Assembly (NCBI RefSeq): GCF_030272615.1
Contig: NC_081411.1
Span: 180,506,977 to 180,570,976 of the forward strand
Origin: Cryptomeria japonica
Lineage: Eukaryota > Streptophyta > Pinopsida > Cupressales > Cupressaceae
Length of the DNA: 64,000 bases
Direction: 5' to 3'
Position numbers and translations under genes: made by a program. Below, in pieces: positions 20,560-31,683 of this stretch. A model generated the notes under the pieces. The model searched no databases. It was given only the letters and a program-made list of their open reading frames with translations, and had not been told where the DNA came from. Numbering within the stretch: position 1 is the stretch's first letter; each line of letters starts with the position of its first letter.

Positions 20560-21300
20560 ATGAGATTACAAAACCCAAGTAAATGATCTCTTCCTACATA
20601 AAGAAACACTTTTCCAAGTTGATCATTAATTTCTCTTCATAAAATCTTCTTAGTACCATGTCTATATGTCTTAGATGTTCTCCTTTGGTTTGTCTGAAAA
20701 CTAGAATGTCATCTAGGTAGACTATAACAAAATTCCCTATGAAATCCCTCAAGACTTCATTCATTAACCTTATAAAGGTACTAGGTGCATTGGATAAGCC
20801 AAAGGGCATGAATTTCCACTCATACAACCCCTCATTGGTTTAAAAGCAGTCTTCCACTCATCTCCTAGCCTAATCCTAATCCGATGATAACCACTCTTCA
20901 AATCAACCTTTGTAAAATATCTAGAACCCCCCAAACAATCTAGCAAATCCTCAATTCTAGGAATTGGAAACTACTTGATGGTAATCTTGTTGATAGCTCT
21001 TGAGTCGGTGCAAATCCTCCAAGTTCCTTCCTTTTTGGGTGCCAAGACTGCAGGGACTGTACATGGGCTCAAACTTTTGCCAATCAATCTAGACTTCAAC
21101 AATTCTTCAACCTGTTTTGCCATCTCACCATTCTGATCTGGTGTGAGCTTGTATTCTGCTTTATTAGGCAAGGTGGATCTAGGTATAAGGTCTATACAAT
21201 GGTTTATGTCTCTCATGGGAGGTAGTGACCTTGGCATGCCATTAGAGATGACACCCTTGTATTTGTCTAGTAGTTGTTGCACTGCAGGGTCAATCAACCT
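20560..21300 (-). pseudogene. Gypsy-1 reverse transcriptase, decayed
   Basis: RT begins within the frame ending at 20971 (RSLPPMRDINHCIDLIP, TWRICTDSRAINKITIK), continues through a frame break, and resumes at 20827-20594 with [15 protein letters not shown] and the catalytic YLDDILVF. All are Ty3/gypsy RVT_1 motifs with both catalytic Asp residues present. The frame is interrupted at about 20830-20970 and 20560-20594. Confidence 0.93.
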
Positions 21301-21801
21301 CAATATGTCCTCTTCCTTGTCTTCAGACCTCTCCACCTTTGTGATTGTGGGAATAGGGATAAGGGCATAATAGACCATGCCTTCATTTGCAATGTTCTTT
21401 ATGAACTTCTTCCCTCCTAACACCAACACCTTGGCCTCCTTTTTTTTGGTCTCCTCATCATCCTCCATTAAAGGTAGTAACTCAATCACCTTACCATCTT
21501 TGGTGATGGAATATGTATTCCTAGCACCATCATGTTGTGCCTTCAAGTCAAACTCCCATGGTCTCAAAAATAGGAGATGGCAAGCATCTATATTTGCAAT
21601 GTCAAACATCAACCTATCTCTATAGGTTCTAATTTGGAATTCTACCCAAGCCTGCTCTTCCACAATAGCTTGTTGCCCTTGTGTGAGCCATGAGACCTTG
21701 TAGGGGCAAGGGTGAGATATTCTTTTCAAAATTATCTTTTCCACCATCTCTAGGGACACAAAGTTCTCAGTTGAACCAGAGTCTATTAGGACCTTGCACA
21801 C
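21301..21801 (-). pseudogene. Gypsy-1 aspartic protease
   Basis: The frame starting at 21801 has VLIDSGSTENFVS (active-site DSG) at residues ~4-16 and LLFLRPWEFDLKAQHDG further on. This is the single-domain retropepsin fold of gypsy elements. It stays open into the RT domain. Confidence 0.9.
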
Positions 21802-21825
21802 TTTTCCACCTGCTTTGCAAGTGGT

Positions 21826-22830
21826 CTAGAAAAGAGACTTCCTCTGTGGGGGTTCTCTATCAGACATCTTCATAGTGGTCACTGCTCTTCTGATCATCAA
21901 AGCTTCTCCTCTTTCAGGGTAGCCATAAATTTTAGGGGTATTGATACTTTGATAAGTGTTTGGACTTTCCACACTTTGGTAGTCAGCCTCTAAGATCAAG
22001 TTACTTCTCCTTTCTCCCATGGAACTAGTAGGTTTATCTAAGCATCTATTGGCCATGTGTCCTTCTTGATTGCAGTTATAACATATGATTATACCTCTAC
22101 CTTGAGATATTCCTCTAAATGGTGGTCTTCTTCCCCTAGAGTTACCTCTCTGATTGTATCCTCCATTATTATTGGAACTACTCTCTCCTTCAGAGCCTTC
22201 TTGACTAGTTTAACTTTGATTTCCAAAACCATTTCCCTTCTAAAAAAAATTCTTCCACCCCTATGTTGTTTTCCTCTTCCTTTGTTATTCTTCTCTTGTC
22301 TCCTTTTGATCTTCTCTTCCACCTTGATAGCAAGTTGATGGCATCTTCTAATGGTATCTGGGCTAAAAAGGTTCAATTCTTCTTGAATGTTGTACCTTAA
22401 TCCATTTAGGTATCGAGCAACTTTCTCACTCTCTTCTTCTTTTGTTTTAGACTTCATGCATAGCCTTTGGAACTCCTTAGTGTATGAGTTCACATCCATC
22501 TCCTTATGCTTGAGATTTTGTCTCCTCTTATGGAGTTGTATTTCATAGTCTTTAGGTACATAGGCCTCTTTGATCAAGGCAACCATCCTCTTCCAAGAAA
22601 TAATCTTGGGCTTGTTGTCCTCTCTTTCTTCTTGGACAAAGTTCCACCAAGTTAGGGCTTCTCCCTTCAACTTGGACTTAGCAATCTTCACCTTCTGGTG
22701 TCTTGGAATGTCTTCACACTCAAAGAAACTAGATAGGGAGTCTATCCAATCCATCACAATATCTGGTTCCATCTTCCCAGTGAAAGTTGGCAAATCAATC
22801 TTCTGCTCCATGGTTCTCCTCTCTATTGAT
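21826..22830 (-). pseudogene. Gypsy-1 gag: main capsid part and zinc knuckle
   Basis: The retrotransposon gag domain is seen as DLPTFTGKMEPDIVMDWI, KLKGEALTWWNFV and YTKEFQRLCMKS (about 22790-22440), followed by a basic tail. A clear CCHC knuckle, CYNCNQEGHMANRC (22083-22042), lies in a neighbouring frame. The extreme N-terminus was cut off by Gypsy-2 at 22838 and is at 39772-39969. Confidence 0.9.
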
Positions 22831-22837
22831 TTGAGGG

Positions 22838-23601
22838 TGGTGTATGGTGAAAATGGATAACAATAATAACAAAATTGAAAGGCTAAATGAATCCAACCAC
22901 AAAACCCTAGCCTAACAATTAACAAAGATCCACCATAACATATGAAGATTACCTAAGACAATGCAAATAACTCAAAATCACAAAGATTATACCATCACAT
23001 GTCCAATAGGGTTTTGATCTCCATTCTTCCTATCTCCATTGATCTTGCTTGATATATTTGCTCTCAGATTTTTATATGCACAAGAGCTCAACAAAGAACG
23101 GAATGTGGTTGCAAGTAGGATCGTAGTGTAGCCAAAAATGATCATTAGGGTTTGACAATGAAGGAAGCATCTCCTTAAATAGAAGACACAATAAAAAATG
23201 GAGGGTTAAGATTGAGAGGTGTAAAAAGAGAGATCGGCTAGGATTAGAGGGTAGGTAGAAGAAATAATAAAATAATGAAAGAGGTAGGTAGTGTATGAAT
23301 TAAGAGATGAATGACATGTGTCATGTGTAGAAAAAGATAATGAATTAATTAAATAAATAAAGATTTATTTAATTAATAGAGGAATAGGGATCAATTAAAT
23401 AAATAAAATATTTATTTAATTTAGGAAAAGGATAATATAAATAAATAAATGTATTTATTTAAATGAGAAATAAGGCTGGAAGAGGATAAATGAATTAATT
23501 AAATAAATAAAGATTTATTTAATTAATAGAAGAATTAGGCTTAGATAATTAAATAAATAAAATATTTATTTAATTAGACATGACAATTTTGGGTGTCTAC
23601 A
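22838..23601 (-). repeat. Gypsy-2 3' LTR
   Basis: 764 bp, near identical to 38961-39723. Element-sense it runs TGTAGACACCC...CACCATACACCA. It contains an array of AT-rich palindromes (about 23340-23575). Confidence 0.95.
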
Positions 23602-23622
23602 TTTTGCCCCTCTTTGAGACAA
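23602..23622 (-). other. Gypsy-2 polypurine tract
   Basis: In the element sense, CTCAAAGAGGGGCAAAA lies directly before the LTR start TGTAGACACC. This purine-rich run fixes the orientation as minus strand. Confidence 0.85.
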
Positions 23623-24119
23623 TGCGGCTTGTCGCGTTGTTTCAAAAAAGATAAGATGAACTGATACAGAGTTGCCCCAGGATGGGAATAATATGCCCCC
23701 TCGAGAGATTGGATGAAAATGTCTGAAAAAGATTGCAGACAATCTCTCGATAAGAAGAAAAAGGCTAGAATGGATCGACCGGATAAAGTGACAAAGTCAC
23801 GGGATAAAGAAGACTGACTCGGGAAAAGAGGGCGAGGCTAGGGTAGGCTATAAGATAGACCATGGGGGAAACTACATCCTCATTGTCATCTACACCCTCA
23901 CGAGACCATAGTGCAGAGCGAGAAAAGAGTAGCAGCAGTCAGCAGCGATGGCTTTCGTACACAGATCCGACCGCATTTGTCGATTTTAGAGACCAGCAGA
24001 GGCAGGAGAGCCGGTAAGTGCCACCAAACCTCCTTGTACTTTGACGCTTTCAATTTTTGTCATTAAAGCATGCTAGGTAGAAATAAATGCGCTTAGGAAT
24101 AGGAAACAAAAAAGTGCAA

Positions 24120-24370
24120 AAATGTGAAATTGCGTCTGCGTCAGTGCCAGGCGTGTTTGTGTTCAACAGGCTCGTCTGTGTCAGTTCCAGGCGTGTATGC
24201 ATCTGGAACCACGTTTATGTCGAATGCGGCCACATCTACGTTGTTGAGGCGCGTTTATGTTTCAAAGTCACGTCTGTGTTGAACTTAGGCACGTTTATGT
24301 CAAATAGGCGCGTCTGCATTGTCGAGGTGCGCTTGTGCAGTCTATAGGCGCGTTTGTGAGTTTAAAACGC
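24120..24370 (-). repeat. GCGTCTGTGT-type motif array in Gypsy-2 3' region
   Basis: About eleven degenerate copies of GCGTSTRTGT-like units every 18-25 nt on the + strand (for example GCGTCTGCGTCAG, CACGTCTGTGTTG, GCGCGTTTGTGAG). The same motif occurs in inverse orientation in the leader at the other end of the element. Confidence 0.8.
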
Positions 24371-24504
24371 GTGTGTCTGAAAATACAAGGTTGTGGTCTT
24401 TTAGGTCAAATCGACAGTTCTGTGATGAACATATGCTGTCGATTGGATAAGCTGCTGAGAGGATACACTCAAGCAGGTCCTCTAGGAAGACTAGGATAGA
24501 TCGA

Positions 24505-24767
24505 GGCACTTTGTGATGAACAGGGAGCACCAAGATAGAGTACTTTGTGATGAACAGGGAGTACCCAGAGTATGAGCTGCACTTTGTGATGAACAGGGAG
24601 TGCAAAATGTGATGAACAGGGAATGTCACACACATAGTACTTTGTGATGAACAGGGAGCACTACTAGGATAGATAGCAACACTTTGTGATGAACAGTGAG
24701 TGTCACTAGGATAGATAACCATATGCATTTAGATAGCAAGTAGCATTTTGTGATAAACAGTGAATGC
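24505..24767 (+). repeat. Seven-copy TTTGTGATGAACAGGGA repeat with hairpin flanks
   Basis: Copies at about 24505, 24540, 24579, 24604, 24636, 24679 and 24743 share the core TTGTGATGAACAGKG. In four copies the 5-nt flanks are perfect inverse complements with different sequences: GTACT/AGTAC, GCACT/AGTGC, ACACT/AGTGT, GCATT/AATGC. The array ends about 55 nt before the PMD reading frame. Confidence 0.85.
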
Positions 24768-24823
24768 CACGATGACTGACATGATTGATTGTTTGACTGC
24801 AGGAGTATCTACCTATGTTAGAG

Positions 24824-26695
24824 TCACGGGAGAGATTCCCGTCCACACAGAGATTGCGATTCGGAGTTGTCTTTTCAGGATAGAGCTGCCATCGAGGAGA
24901 TCGGCCTTAGACATGTATTATATGTACCTAAGTTTCGGGCAAACATGGGTTTGCTGACTGCACTGGCGGAGAGATGGCACTCTGAGATATGTACATTTCA
25001 TTTGCCGATGGGGGAGATGACAGTGACCCTCGAGGATGTTTATAGGATTCTACACATACCGATCGATGGAGATCTGATCCCCTATGACTGAGATGGAGAC
25101 AGAGAGGCTTTGAGATGGGTGTTCCAGGATCCCGGGCTAGAGATGAGAGCAGGGCATGTGGCATGAGATACCATGACTGGGACAGGGTTAGCTTTGTCAG
25201 CTGTGATTGGAGGAGCCATCAGTGGTTTCCTGTGTCCAGACAGGGCGACACGGGGGTTGGCAATGGGCTGGGGAGCAGCACTGGAGACATTGGTTACACA
25301 TCACACCAGATATGCATGGTGTCCATGTGTGTTGGCACACCTGTATTATGAGCTGCACCAGTTTGTCTACCATGGATCAGTGGGACTGGGTTGTGGAGTG
25401 ATGCTTTTACAGGTTTGGGCATATGAGAATCTGCCTATCACACGGCCGATACACTTCAGGGGCAGAGGTCATGGGCGGAGCTTTGTTCACTTGTATGATA
25501 TGATCACTCCGCAGCCTCGGATTGGCAGGCTCGAGAACTGGAGGCGAGTGATATATGACATTGACACAGTCATCTGGAGGCCATATCTAGGTGTGAGGAG
25601 TGGGAGGATGATGCAGTGGAGCTGCCTTACACCTTTCGGAGCAGGTATTTGATTGGGCAGATGCCCTATATATTGGAGAGGCAGCTGGTGGACCAAGTAT
25701 GCAGATAGTATGGCAGGATCCAGAGGATGCCACGAGGCTCGGGTATGTATGCCCGCATAGTGAGGGATCAGGCGCAGTTTGGACTGTTGTTGTCATATGA
25801 TCAGGCAGTTACACAGCTGGCAGAGATGGTGCCCCTACCTTGGGATATGTGGCCGGAGATTGAGGATGCAGGGATGGATGCGGAGTATGCAGCATATTGG
25901 GCTGAGCATCCATTCCCTCGATTGACAGATCCAAGAGAGCTACTGGAGGGAGATGGAGGAGGAGATGATGATGATGATGGTGGGGGTGATGGAGGCCGAG
26001 GCCGACGGAGGCGGAGGGGAGTAGTGGGGGAGAGGAGGGTGGCACCTCGGAGAGAGGGTGGATAGGCCCAGGTGGTGAGGGGTCGCGATGGATTTCCCCT
26101 GCAGGTACCAGCAGCATAGGGTCCTAGAGCACAGGGACCAAGATAGGGACAGGTACAGGGACAGGTGCCAGTACAGGCACAGGTGCAGGGTCAGAGACAG
26201 GTACAAGTACCTAGGCATGCACAGAGACATGCACAGGGGCAGGTACAGGGGCAGGCACCCACAGAGGGAGAGCCATAAGCAGAGGCAGCAGGTGGGGATC
26301 CAGAGGAGGATGAGCTGATTGAGCTCAGGGAGATCTGCCAGGGTCAGGCAGATGAGATCTAGGATCTGGAGCGGGAGAGGGACTGACTCAGGACCAGGCT
26401 CAGGGATACTGAGTGGGAGAGGGATCCAACTATCCAGCGCTATACTGAGGCTGAGACAGCGTTGAGGGCAGGGAGATAGGCGGCGGAGGACGCAGGAGCA
26501 GGCTACACATATGTCTTGCGAGCCGGAGAGGAGATCGCCTACTAGAGGGACCTGTATTATGGTGCCGTGCCAGCAGATCAATGGGCGAGGAGCTTCCATA
26601 GACCATCGCGGATAGTGACGACTACGGGAGGGAGCCGGAGGAGACAAGCATCGAGTGGTGGGGTCATGTGTCCTCCACCACCACTAGACAGGTAG
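24824..26695 (+). pseudogene. Antisense plant mobile domain (PMD) gene in Gypsy-2 3' region
   Basis: The + strand, opposite to gag-pol, encodes a PMD-like protein: RHVLYVPKFRANMGLLTALA and TFHLPMGEMTVTLEDVYRIL with IPIDGDLI (24920-25085), GLALSAVIGGAISGFL, VLAHLYYELHQFVYHG and VIWRPYLGV (25175-25590), then after a frame change LIGQMPYILERQLVDQV (~25650) and MPRGSGMYARIVRDQAQFG (25727). The C-terminus is Asp/Gly and Arg-rich, Gln/Val-rich by tandem repeats (26130-26270), then a coiled coil. In-frame TGA at ~25088 and later TAG/TGA show decay. PMD proteins include MAIN/MAIL1 of plants. Antisense extra ORFs in the 3' region are known for Tat elements. Confidence 0.85.
26130..26270 (+). repeat. 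CAGGTACAGGGA-type minisatellite in the PMD ORF
   Basis: Short tandem units of 6-12 nt (ACAGGTACAGGG, ACAGGTGCCAGT, CATGCACAGAGA) encode a Gln/Val/Arg-rich stretch between the PMD and the coiled coil. Confidence 0.8.
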
Positions 26696-28439
26696 GGTGA
26701 TCCTGGAACAGGTCCTTCTAGAGCTCAGACTCTATCAAGGCTAGGCGGCTCTGAGGGAGGGAGTTCATCATAGCCATAGAGGGCTCCCCTTGTATCAGTA
26801 TTTGTACCATTTTTGTATTGTAGACACCTGCGGGTGATTTTGTAGCCATATGATTTTTTTTTGACATCATTGTATCATGACACATTTGATTATATATGAG
26901 AGATGATTCATTTTTGCGGCAGTCATATGCATGTGTACCTATGTGATGAGATGTTCTTATGTGATGCTTATGATATGGATGCTTATATGATGCAATGCAG
27001 TATATATTTTTGTTCGTTTATATTGTATACGTAATGTATGATGCAAATGTGAATGTATGTAATGCAGATGAATATGAAAAATGCAAATGTAAATTGTGCT
27101 AACAGGTGTTGTGTGCAGGATGTGATGTAATTGTGATATCTACATGTATGTATGAAATGCTTATATGTGGTAATGCAGGTGCAACTATATGAAATGCAAA
27201 TATTTTTGGTGTGTCATTATACTCAGTCATGTGATAGCAAGCTATGTGGACTCAAGAAGGACGATGGAAGTCAATCAAGAAAGGGGGATGAAAGACAGAA
27301 GATATGAAAGTGAAAGAGCTTCTTGTGCGTTATCATCATTGAGCTTTATTATGGCAAAATAGGTTATGACAATCAAGGCATATGTTCGACCCAGAAAGTC
27401 ATTGTACCTATTTGCATGGAGATAAGACAGTCACAAACAAGGAATGCCCTAGTTCATACTAGACTCACAGTGTCCTCATATCCTTGGACCAGTCATAGCA
27501 TTACTAAAAGACAATCCACAGACAGCAAATGCAAATAGGTGACGATACCCCATCCTCGCCTTTCTAGTCAAAGACATCCTGGAGATAGAATCTCTAGTCA
27601 GAGACATCCTGGAAAAAGCTAAAAGACATGTCACCAAAAAAATAAAATCAAAAGAAAACCAAGACTCGACACCAACATCCATTTTAGTCCTCAAGTTTAG
27701 TGTCTCTTGTCACTTGTATAACTCTTATATGATTGTGGTCACAATGTTCACTTTCACAAAAAGGATAGATTAACACAGAATCATATGTTGTCTGAGTCTG
27801 TTGAAAGATTTGATTTATTGAAGCCCATTATTGCTGCTGTCTCATCTAAAACTGACTGAATCCATGAAGCTGATACTTTATTGCAGAGAAGACGAAACTT
27901 TATTGCAGATCTGTGATGCAAATATTGCTTTATTGCGGATTGTGCACGAATAGACTGAAGAAAGCTGGAAGAAACTGTGCTCCTCGAAACATGTGGTGTT
28001 CTCAGTTCCACACCCATCACTAGAAGTAGGATTTGCCTTAGCCATAGATAGGATCTGATTTATTATGGATGGAAAGGGAGTGAAAAAGCGGGGGTTTATT
28101 ATGAATGGCTAACCAATCTTGGGTAGATCAATAACAAGCCATGATGGGAATGAGTAAGTTTTATTGTGAATGAATAGGTTGTGCAAAGTGAAGGATGAAA
28201 GTGAATCCTGAAGGAGGGAGGAGCAATGTCTCTACGCATGACGCTGGTGACCCAGTTTTCACCATGGTACCTACCCAGGGCGCCACCGAAGTGGTTTTCA
28301 CCATTGGACGAAATTATTTCTCTTTACTTTTTTTGATTTTTCCATTTTTTTTTTGTGTCACAAGGTGCCTGTTTGCCAGGTTTTCACCAAGTAATGATTT
28401 TTTTGTTTTATAATTTTTTTTTTTGTATTTTGAATTAGG
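26696..28439. other. Gypsy-2 3' region between PMD ORF and integrase
   Basis: About 1.7 kb without a recognised gene. It contains T-rich runs (28310-28430), repeated TTTATTGCRGA motifs (27815-27945) and phrases such as TTTTCACCATGG/TTTTCACCATTGG (28257-28305) occurring twice. Small open frames on both strands lack codon-like character. Confidence 0.5.
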
Positions 28440-29852
28440 ATAATCTGAAGAGCTATGTGTAGAACCTGTGAAGGTGCATGCTGTTGATAGGATCCTCCAA
28501 AGGTTCACCTTCTGTAGTTGAGAGCTGATATACCCCAGATCCATAGGCTGCTGTAATAATGTAAGGACCAAGCTAGTTTGGTTCGAACTTGCCCTTCTTC
28601 TCTCTGTCTTGCTGATTTTTAGGATTTTCTCTAAGGACCAAGTCACCTACTTCAAATGTGCTGATTTTTAGGATTTTCTCTGAGGACCAAGTCACCTACT
28701 CATTCTTTGTTGGTAAGCCTTGAGATGATTAAAAGCAGTTTGTCTCCATTCATCCAGCAGTTCTAGTTCTTGTAAGCGAGAGACCATGTAATCTTCATCG
28801 TTGATGATGTTTTGTAAAGAGACCCATAAAGAAGGTAGCTCGACCTCAATAGGCAAGATGGCTTCAGTGCCGTAGACAAGTGAGTAGGTTGTAGCTCCTG
28901 TAGATGTATGGACACTTGTACGGTAGGCCCAAAGTGCAGGATTGAGTTGGATATGCCAGTTACGGTCGGTGTTGTCGACTGTCTTTTTGAGTATTTTAAG
29001 AATTGTTTTATTAGACGCCTTAGCTTGGCCATTACCTTGAGGATAATATGGTGTGGAGAAATGATGGGAAATATGGAAGTGCTCACAGAGTTCAAGAACA
29101 TCCTGATTTTTGAAGGGACGCCCGTTATCAGTGATAATGGAATTGGGAATACCATATCGGCAAATGATGTAGTTCAGGATGAAGGTAGCAATTTGTTTCC
29201 CAGTGACTTGTGTGAGAGGCACGACTTCAATCCATTTTGTGAAATACTATGTGGCTGTGATAATGAATTTATGACCATTCGAAGAAGGAGGGTGAATCTT
29301 GCCTATGAGATCGAGTCCCCACTGACAAAAGGGCCAAGGAGACGCAAGTGGTTGGAGTTCTTGTGCTGGTGCATGTATGAGGTCTCCATGAATTTGACAT
29401 TGCTTACATTTCTTAACAAACTGATATGAGTCTTTTTCCATAGTGGGCCAGTAATATCCAGTCCTGATGAGTTTCTTGGCCAAGGTATGACCACTAGCAT
29501 GCGGACCACATATCCCTTCATGCACTTCACGTAACGCAATCTGAGCTTCGTCACTTTCTAAACATCTAAGAAGAGTGCCATTTAGACCTCGTCGGTATAG
29601 GATATTAGCTAGAATGACATATTGAGAGGATTGGTGAATGAAAGTGCGGCGTTGGTTGTTCGATAGATTGGGAGGTAGGATATTGTCGCGAAGATATGTG
29701 AATATGGAACCATATAACTGGGATTCAGGACCAACAACGCATATCATTTCAGTAGGAGTGATCTCATATGAAGAAACCAACAGGTTGTCTACCAGGAACT
29801 CATAGCAGGTCTCATTTTGCGGTAGATCAATCAGTGAAGCAATTGTAGCCAT
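28440..29852 (-). pseudogene. Gypsy-2 integrase, nearly open
   Basis: The first frame (29852-29247) has the zinc finger HEGICGPHASGHTLAKKLI ... KKCKQCQIHGD and the first catalytic region WGLDLIGKIHPP. A stop follows. The second (29222-28692) has YGIPNSIITDNGRPFKN (second Asp), STPYYPQGNGQAKASNKTI (Glu position reads Q-A-K, so the catalytic Glu may be lost) and WAYRTSVHTSTGATTYSLVY. A 42-bp duplication (28611-28652, 28660-28701) falls in the C-terminal region. Confidence 0.93.
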
Positions 29853-29912
29853 GGCGTCTACAACATGATTCTGCTCTCTTGGTATCTGCTCAAAATCTAT
29901 CTTTGTGAAATG

Positions 29913-30476
29913 CTATTTAAAATCATCTACCAATTGTTTGTAAGGCATTAATTTTTCATCTTTTGTTTGGTAATCATCAGTTGCTTGATGGATGACAAGT
30001 TGAGAATCCCCAAAAATACGAAGTTCCTGGATCTTCCATTGAACCGCAATTCGTAATCCAGTTGTTAATGCCTCATATTCCGCTATATTGTTAGTGCAAG
30101 GAAATGATAAGCGGTATGATTTTGGTATAGAATCGCCTTGAGGAGTTATAAAGAGAATACCAGCTCCTGCCCCATGCTGTGTGTATGACCCGTCAAAGTA
30201 CAGTTGCCATGGCTTTGCATGTGATATTGTTAAAATGGATTCATCTGGAAATTCTGAATTTAGAGGAGCATCATCTATCATGGGAGCATCTGCTAATTGA
30301 TCTACGATTGCTTGTCCTTTTATTGCTTTTCTGTCCACATACTCGATGTCGAATTCACTCAGGATCATTACCCATTTGGCCAGTCGCCCAGTAAGTGTAG
30401 CTTTGTTGAGAAGATATTTTAATGGATCAATTCTTGCAATCAACTTAGTCTTGTGAGTGAGCATATAATGTCGCAA
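29913..30476 (-). pseudogene. Gypsy-2 second (archaeal-type) RNase H
   Basis: The segment reads LYFDGSYTQHGAGAGILFIT, NNIAEYEALTTGLRIAVQW and LRIFGDSQLVIHQ. This pattern (DGS, E in AEYEA, GDSQLV) is an archaeal/type-I plant RNase H, additional to the RT-linked one. Tat/Ogre elements are known for this second RNase H. All catalytic acidic residues visible in these motifs are kept. Confidence 0.92.
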
Positions 30477-30479
30477 TTT

Positions 30480-31602
30480 CTATGAAGCAAAGACCACAGC
30501 GAGACATGCATGCTCGATTGGTGTGTAGTTTAGCTCATATCCCACCAATGTGCGACTGATATAGTATACTACTTTTTCCTTGCCATCAGCAACTTGTTGT
30601 GCTAGGAGTGCCCCCAGTGCTATTGGAGTAGCTGATATGTATAGTAGCAAAGGCTGATCTGGAATTGGTGGCATCAAAACTGGTGGATTCAAAAGATAAT
30701 CTTTGAGCGTCTGAAAAGCTTGTTGATAGTTCTCATCCCATTTGAACTTGATGTTTTTATGTAGCAGGTGCTGGAAAGGATTACACTTATCTGCAAGTTG
30801 TGCTATGAATCTTCGTATAGACTGGAGTCTCCCTTGTAAGGATCGAAGTTGACTGATATTTCTGGGTGGCGGCATGTCCAAGATAGCCTTGACCTTTGCT
30901 GGATCGGCTTTGATTCCTCTTTTAGACACAATGAATCCTAGGAGCTTCCCGGAGGTTACTCCAAAGACACATTTTTTGGGGGTTTAATCTTACTTTGTAT
31001 TTTTCCAACCGATCAAAGACGACTGAAAGTATGTCCAAATGTGTATCTCTGTCTATTGATTTACCTAAGAGATCATCAACATAATCTTCCACGGTTATGT
31101 GCATGAGATCATGAAAGATAGTGGTCATTGCTCTTTGATATGTAGCACCTGCATTTTTTAGTCCAAAGGGCATGACATTCCAACAGAAAGTTCCCCACGG
31201 ACAAGTGAATGATGTTTTATGTTGATCCTCAGGTGCAATCCTGATTTGATTATAACCAGAGAACCCATCAATTAAAGATAACATTTCGTGACCTGCTGTG
31301 AGATCAACGATCAAGTCGATATTTGGTAATGGGAAGTCATCTTTCGGACAAGCTTTGTTGATGTCTCTGAAATCTGTACATATTCTAATGCTGCGATCTG
31401 GTTTACTGACAGGTACTAAATTGGAGATCCATTCGGGATAATCAATTGGGCGTATGAATCCAACATCCAATAATTTCTCCAGCTCTGCTTTGACTAGTAA
31501 TGCCACTTGTGGATGCATTTTTCTTAATTTTTGTTTTACTGGCTTTGCCCCCGGTTTGACTGTCAAATGATGTATTACCAAATCTGGATCTAGTCCAGGC
31601 AT
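30480..31602 (-). pseudogene. Gypsy-2 reverse transcriptase and first RNase H
   Basis: RT (31602-30922) has RICTDFRDINKACPKDDFPL, LSLIDGFSGYNQIRIAPED, NVMPFGLKNAGATYQRAM and the catalytic YVDDLL. A frameshift near 30925-30960 leads into 30929-30480 with the connection and RNase H region (LLLYISATPIALGALLAQQV, VVYYISRTLVGYE). A stop near 30480 (Q position likely) separates the archaeal-type RNase H. Otherwise very open, consistent with young age. Confidence 0.93.
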
Positions 31603-31683
31603 ATCAGCATATGACCATGCAAAGTTGATTTGTCATTCTTTGAAGAAGCTTATGAATTTTGACCTTTCAGACTCTGTCAAGGA

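Noticed and set aside
24505-24767. CRISPR-like array
   Set aside because: Repeats with irregular spacing of 25-64 nt, no cas genes, and a plant nuclear retrotransposon context. Hairpin repeat in a Tat element is the better reading.
25940-26647. 235-codon Leu/Pro/Ser/Cys-rich minus ORF
   Set aside because: Antisense of the repetitive Gln/Val and coiled-coil end of the PMD ORF. Its odd composition comes from the minisatellite.
28195-28413. 72-codon + strand ORF as a gene
   Set aside because: Its second half is translation of T-rich low-complexity sequence and no domain is visible.
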